Below, in pieces: positions 4,154 to 7,196 of a stretch of 7,196 bases of DNA. The stretch spans positions 1 to 7,196 of the forward strand of contig JAVKFF010000151.1 in NCBI GenBank assembly GCA_040226215.1, read 5' to 3'. The first letter of the stretch is position 1. Every line of letters begins with the position of its first letter. Source of the stretch: JAVKFF01 sp040226215 (GTDB lineage Bacteria; Pseudomonadota; Alphaproteobacteria; DSM-16000; Inquilinaceae). A program made the position numbers and the translations under genes. The notes beneath the pieces were generated by a model. The model did not search any database. It saw nothing but the letters and a program-made list of their open reading frames with translations, and was not told the origin of the DNA.

Positions 4154-7138
4154 CTACCTGGATGCGCGGCCGGCGAGAAGGGCCTGCGCGATCGCGCGAT
4201 GGGGCGCGCAGTCGCCCTCGTCGATCCTGTCCAGGATGGGCTGCAGCAGGGCCGGGGCCTCTGCTGCCCTGCCCTGGCTAAGCCACAGCCCGGCAAGGTC
4301 GTTGGCCGCCCGCAGGGCGAAGAACCGGCCGCCCTGCTTCTCCGCCACTGCCAGCGAAAGCCGCAGGCTGGCCTCAGCCGCGGCCGCGTCGCCGCCGTCG
4401 CGGGACAGGGCGGCGTCCAGCCGATGCAGGTCTGCCAGCATGACACTCTCACCGGTCTTTGCGATCAAGGCATGGGCCATGGTGGCAAGCATGCGGCCAC
4501 GGTCGGTCTGTCCGAGCGCCTGGGCCCGCCAACCGGCTTCGATCCGGTAATGCGGGAGGAAGACGTGCGACCCGGTTGCCAGATACTGGCTGTCCGACGC
4601 CAGGTATCTGTCCAGGGCGGAAGGGTCGCCCGTGCCGGCGTCGGCGAGGCCTTCGCCCATGCGGGAAAATTGGTGCCACAGCGTCATGTTGTGCTCGTCG
4701 GCAAGACGCGACATCGCTGCCCTGTGGCGGACAAAACCGTCTTCATCACCGGCCAGGACGTCGATGAAGGAGCGGTGCACATAGGCGTAGCAGATCGTGT
4801 TCGCATGGCCGGTGGCCAGGGCATCGTCGATGAGCTGTCGGGCAAGGGCCGACGCGCGCCGGGTCTTGCCGGACAGCCAGAGATTGAGGGCCAGGTAGCA
4901 CAGGGCGGAAACGCCAGGATCCTGCCCGAAACGGTGCATCAGGGCGCCATGGAGTCTGGGGTCATGGCGGGCATGAGCGCGGTCCAGATAGGGCTGCGCG
5001 GTATCGAAGCGGCCCATCATGTAGCTTGACGTGCCGATGAGCCGGTTGGCGACCGCCAGGTGGCCGGCATCGTCCGTCCGTTCGGCCTGGCGCAGCAGGT
5101 CTTCGGCCTGCAGCAGGGCGGCCGCATGCTCGCCCCTGACATACATGCCCACCCATAGCCCATAGAGGACGGGAAACCGCATCGGGGTATCGCCGATCCG
5201 GTCTGCCAGGGCCAGGGCCCGTTCGAAAGCCGTCCTGGTCTCGTCTGCGCCATAGCCGCGTCGGGCGAGCTTGGCCCCGCCAAGCCGGACCCACAGGTCC
5301 AGTGCACGCTCCATCGCCGGCCGCTGGCCCGCTGCCACTGCCGGGGCGAGCAGGGCCAGGGCATGGCCGAACTGCGCAATCGCCTCGTCATAGGCCGGCA
5401 TCAGGGCGGCGGTGATTGCCGCCTGCGACCATAGCTCGATGGCACGGTCGCTCAGCCCGGCTGCTTCGGCGTGATGCGCCCGTATTTCGGCAGCGATGTC
5501 GGGGTCCGTCTCCAGGCAGGCCAGGATCTGCGCGTGGATCTGCCGGCGGCGCTCCTTCAGCAGGCTCTCATAGGCGGCATCGCGCACCAGGGCGTGCTTG
5601 AACAGATAGACCGCATCCGGCGCCACGCCGCGGCGATAGACCAGTTCCGCCTTCACCAGCCCGTCGAGCGCCGCGGCAAGCGCCGCCCCCGACAGCGGCG
5701 AGATCCGAGCCAGCAGGCGATGGCCGAACTCCCGCCCCAGGCAGGCTGCGGTCTGCGCCACCTCCTTGATCGGCTGCAGCCGGTCGAGCCGCGCCATCAG
5801 GCTGTCGTGCAGGGTGCGCGGGATCGCCAGCGCATCCAGCGGCCCGTCCAGCACCAGCCGGTCGCCCTCGGCGCGCAGGATACCGGATTCCAGCACCGAC
5901 TTGGTCAGTTCCTCCACGAACAGCGGCACCCCGTCGGTGCGACCGGCGATGATCTGCAGCAGCGCCTCCGGCATCGCCCTGCTGTCGGTCAGCTTGGCGA
6001 CGATCGCCAGGATCTGCTCGCGGCCCAGCCGGTTCAGCGCGAAGCGGGTGACGATCGGATGGCCGCCGAAGCCGTGCTGGAAGGTCGGTCGCGCAGTCGC
6101 CAGCACCAGCACCCGTTGCCCGGCGATCGCGTCCAATGCGGTGTCCAGCAATTCCAGCGAGGTCTGGTCGATCCAGTGCAGGTCCTCGAACACGAACAGA
6201 AGCGGGCGGGCCTCCGATTGCCGGACGATGATCTGGATCAGCATCTGCATGGTGCGCATGCGCTGTTGCGACGGCGTCATGCTCACCGCACCGTAGCGGA
6301 CGCTGCCGTCGACCCCCAGCAGGGCCGCCAGCAGGCCCGCGTCCTGGCGGTCCATTCCGGGCAGCCGTTCCAGCTTGTCCAGGCGTGCCCCGGCGCTGTC
6401 GACCTGCTCCAGGCCGGCCGCCTGGCTGAGCTGCTGGATGACGGGATGGAAGGCGGTGTCGGTATGATAGGGCGAGCATTGCAGGGTAATGCGGGCGTGA
6501 TCGTCCTCGGCGATCCGGTCGATCAGGGCGCGGGTGATGCGCGACTTGCCGATCCCGGCCTCGCCGCTGACCAGGATCATCTGGCCCTGGCCCGCCTGGG
6601 CCCTGCGCCAACATTCGTGCATCAGGCCGAGTTCCTGCTCGCGGCCGACGATGGCGGTCAGCGCGCCGACCCGGCGGGCCTCGAAGCGGCTGTCCTGTGC
6701 ATTCTCGCCCAGCACGGCAAAAGCCTCGACCGGCCCGGCAATGCCCTTCAGGTCATGTGCCCCCAGCGACGCCAGCGCAAAGATGTTGCCCAGCAGGCTG
6801 CGGGTCTCGCGCGGCAGCACCAGCTGGCCGGGCTGCGCCAGGCCCTGCAGGCGGGCCGCCAGGTTCGGCGTTTCGCCGACGACGGCCGCCTCCTGCGTGG
6901 CGCCCCTGCCGATCAGGTCGCCGACGATCACCACGCCCGTGGCCATCCCCACCCGGCAGGACAGCGCCTGACCGTCCGGCCCCCTGGTCCGCTGCACGGT
7001 GTCGATGATCGCCAGTCCGGCGCGGACGGCCCGCTCGGCATCGTCCTCGTTGGCGCGCGGCCAGCCGAAATAGCACAGCACGCCGTCGCCCATGAATTTG
7101 GCGACGAACCCGTCGTATCGGGCGAAAACGCCCGCCAC
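4154..7138 (-). CDS. Cyclase/AAA ATPase/TPR signalling protein, 5'-truncated (probable pseudogene)
   Basis: The family joins a class III nucleotide cyclase domain to a STAND/AAA-type ATPase and a C-terminal TPR region. Residues 1-145 are the second half of the cyclase: FMGDG with metal ligand D18, and NLAARLQ with N92 and R96. The ATPase has Walker A GEAGIGKS (192-199) and Walker B LLFVFEDLHW (313-322), then the family blocks ATARP, VPLFVEELTKS (404-414) and FKHALVRDAAYESLL (513-527). From about 540 to 994 the sequence is helical and TPR-like. The first half of the cyclase, with the FxDLVGST-type metal site and any N-terminal domain, is absent. Sequence upstream of 7155 is unrelated, with TAA 7174-7172 in frame. 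GTG 7138 is only the first possible start and has no ribosome binding site. Cyclase activity is therefore unlikely. The remaining frame is fully open, so the loss may be recent, or a protein with ATPase and TPR parts may still be made. Confidence 0.85.
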   Translation of the reverse strand: MAGVFARYDGFVAKFMGDGVLCYFGWPRANEDDAERAVRAGLAIIDTVQRTRGPDGQALSCRVGMATGVVIVGDLIGRGATQEAAVVGETPNLAARLQGLAQPGQLVLPRETRSLLGNIFALASLGAHDLKGIAGPVEAFAVLGENAQDSRFEARRVGALTAIVGREQELGLMHECWRRAQAGQGQMILVSGEAGIGKSRITRALIDRIAEDDHARITLQCSPYHTDTAFHPVIQQLSQAAGLEQVDSAGARLDKLERLPGMDRQDAGLLAALLGVDGSVRYGAVSMTPSQQRMRTMQMLIQIIVRQSEARPLLFVFEDLHWIDQTSLELLDTALDAIAGQRVLVLATARPTFQHGFGGHPIVTRFALNRLGREQILAIVAKLTDSRAMPEALLQIIAGRTDGVPLFVEELTKSVLESGILRAEGDRLVLDGPLDALAIPRTLHDSLMARLDRLQPIKEVAQTAACLGREFGHRLLARISPLSGAALAAALDGLVKAELVYRRGVAPDAVYLFKHALVRDAAYESLLKERRRQIHAQILACLETDPDIAAEIRAHHAEAAGLSDRAIELWSQAAITAALMPAYDEAIAQFGHALALLAPAVAAGQRPAMERALDLWVRLGGAKLARRGYGADETRTAFERALALADRIGDTPMRFPVLYGLWVGMYVRGEHAAALLQAEDLLRQAERTDDAGHLAVANRLIGTSSYMMGRFDTAQPYLDRAHARHDPRLHGALMHRFGQDPGVSALCYLALNLWLSGKTRRASALARQLIDDALATGHANTICYAYVHRSFIDVLAGDEDGFVRHRAAMSRLADEHNMTLWHQFSRMGEGLADAGTGDPSALDRYLASDSQYLATGSHVFLPHYRIEAGWRAQALGQTDRGRMLATMAHALIAKTGESVMLADLHRLDAALSRDGGDAAAAEASLRLSLAVAEKQGGRFFALRAANDLAGLWLSQGRAAEAPALLQPILDRIDEGDCAPHRAIAQALLAGRASR

Positions 7139-7196
7139 ATGGTTCTGGTAGCCGGTGTTTGGGTGGCGCCATTACTCGGGGTACAGGCGCTCATAC
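7139..7196 (-). other. Foreign junction sequence upstream of truncated cyclase gene
   Basis: In the cyclase frame, native-looking codons (YQNH, 7150-7139) precede the GTG. Before about 7155 the homology stops and the frame reads WRHPNTG, then TAA (7174-7172), preceded by YERLYPE. None of the three minus frames resembles the missing cyclase half. On the plus strand TGTTTGGGTGGCGCCA starts at 7156 and contains the palindrome TGGCGCCA; ends beginning TGT occur in several IS families. The likely reading is the edge of a second mobile element or a rearrangement point, with YERLYPE perhaps the last residues of its gene. The element cannot be named from 58 bases. Confidence 0.45.

Noticed and set aside
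4040..5029. 329-codon plus-strand open frame
   Set aside because: Beyond the first ~33 codons it is antisense to the cyclase/ATPase gene. Only the start was kept, as a possible remnant.
5568..6614. 348-codon minus-strand frame inside the cyclase/ATPase gene
   Set aside because: It is an out-of-frame shadow, rich in Gly, Arg and Pro; the main frame carries the Walker motifs.

Overview
The window is high-GC DNA with strongly GC-ending codons, a class III cyclase/AAA-ATPase/TPR protein family and proteins typical of Alphaproteobacteria (Rhodospirillales-like is a guess; no rRNA or housekeeping marker is present to fix it). Almost everything is read from the minus strand. It looks like an accessory island: mobile DNA lies at the left edge, and a probable foreign junction at the right edge has cut off the start of a large gene.

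Layout from left to right: (1) 1-863, the promoter-proximal part of an IS1595-family (ISXO2-like) insertion sequence whose transposase, read leftward, runs off the window. (2) 864-897, an intrinsic terminator read leftward; the IS begins right at the end of its U-tract. (3) 969-3520, a compact leftward three-gene unit. In transcription order it holds a metallo-beta-lactamase-fold hydrolase (3520-2648), a class I SAM-dependent methyltransferase (2608-1619) and a lysine-free, acidic, apparently disordered 220-residue protein (1631-969) whose start overlaps the methyltransferase stop. (4) 3521-3747, an AT-rich divergent control region with a near-perfect palindrome and candidate promoters on both strands. 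(5) 3748-4008, a rightward gene for an 86-residue single-pass membrane protein. (6) 4009-4153, a gap between convergent genes that may hold a gene remnant. (7) 4154-7138, a leftward 994-codon reading frame for a cyclase-AAA ATPase-TPR signalling protein that has lost its own N-terminus and the first half of its cyclase domain. (8) 7139-7196, unrelated sequence with an in-frame stop.

How the genes work together is only partly inferable. The hydrolase, methyltransferase and disordered protein are probably co-transcribed from around 3650 and end at the terminator near 870. No pathway can be assigned to them. The methyltransferase gene carries a run of ten G on its coding strand, which could make it and the coupled downstream gene phase-variable. 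The large cyclase/ATPase is probably catalytically dead as a cyclase, though its ATPase and TPR part is intact. The most interesting items are the uncharacterised trio with its G10 tract, the palindrome in its promoter region, and the two mobile-element scars. No CRISPR array, tRNA or rRNA was seen.
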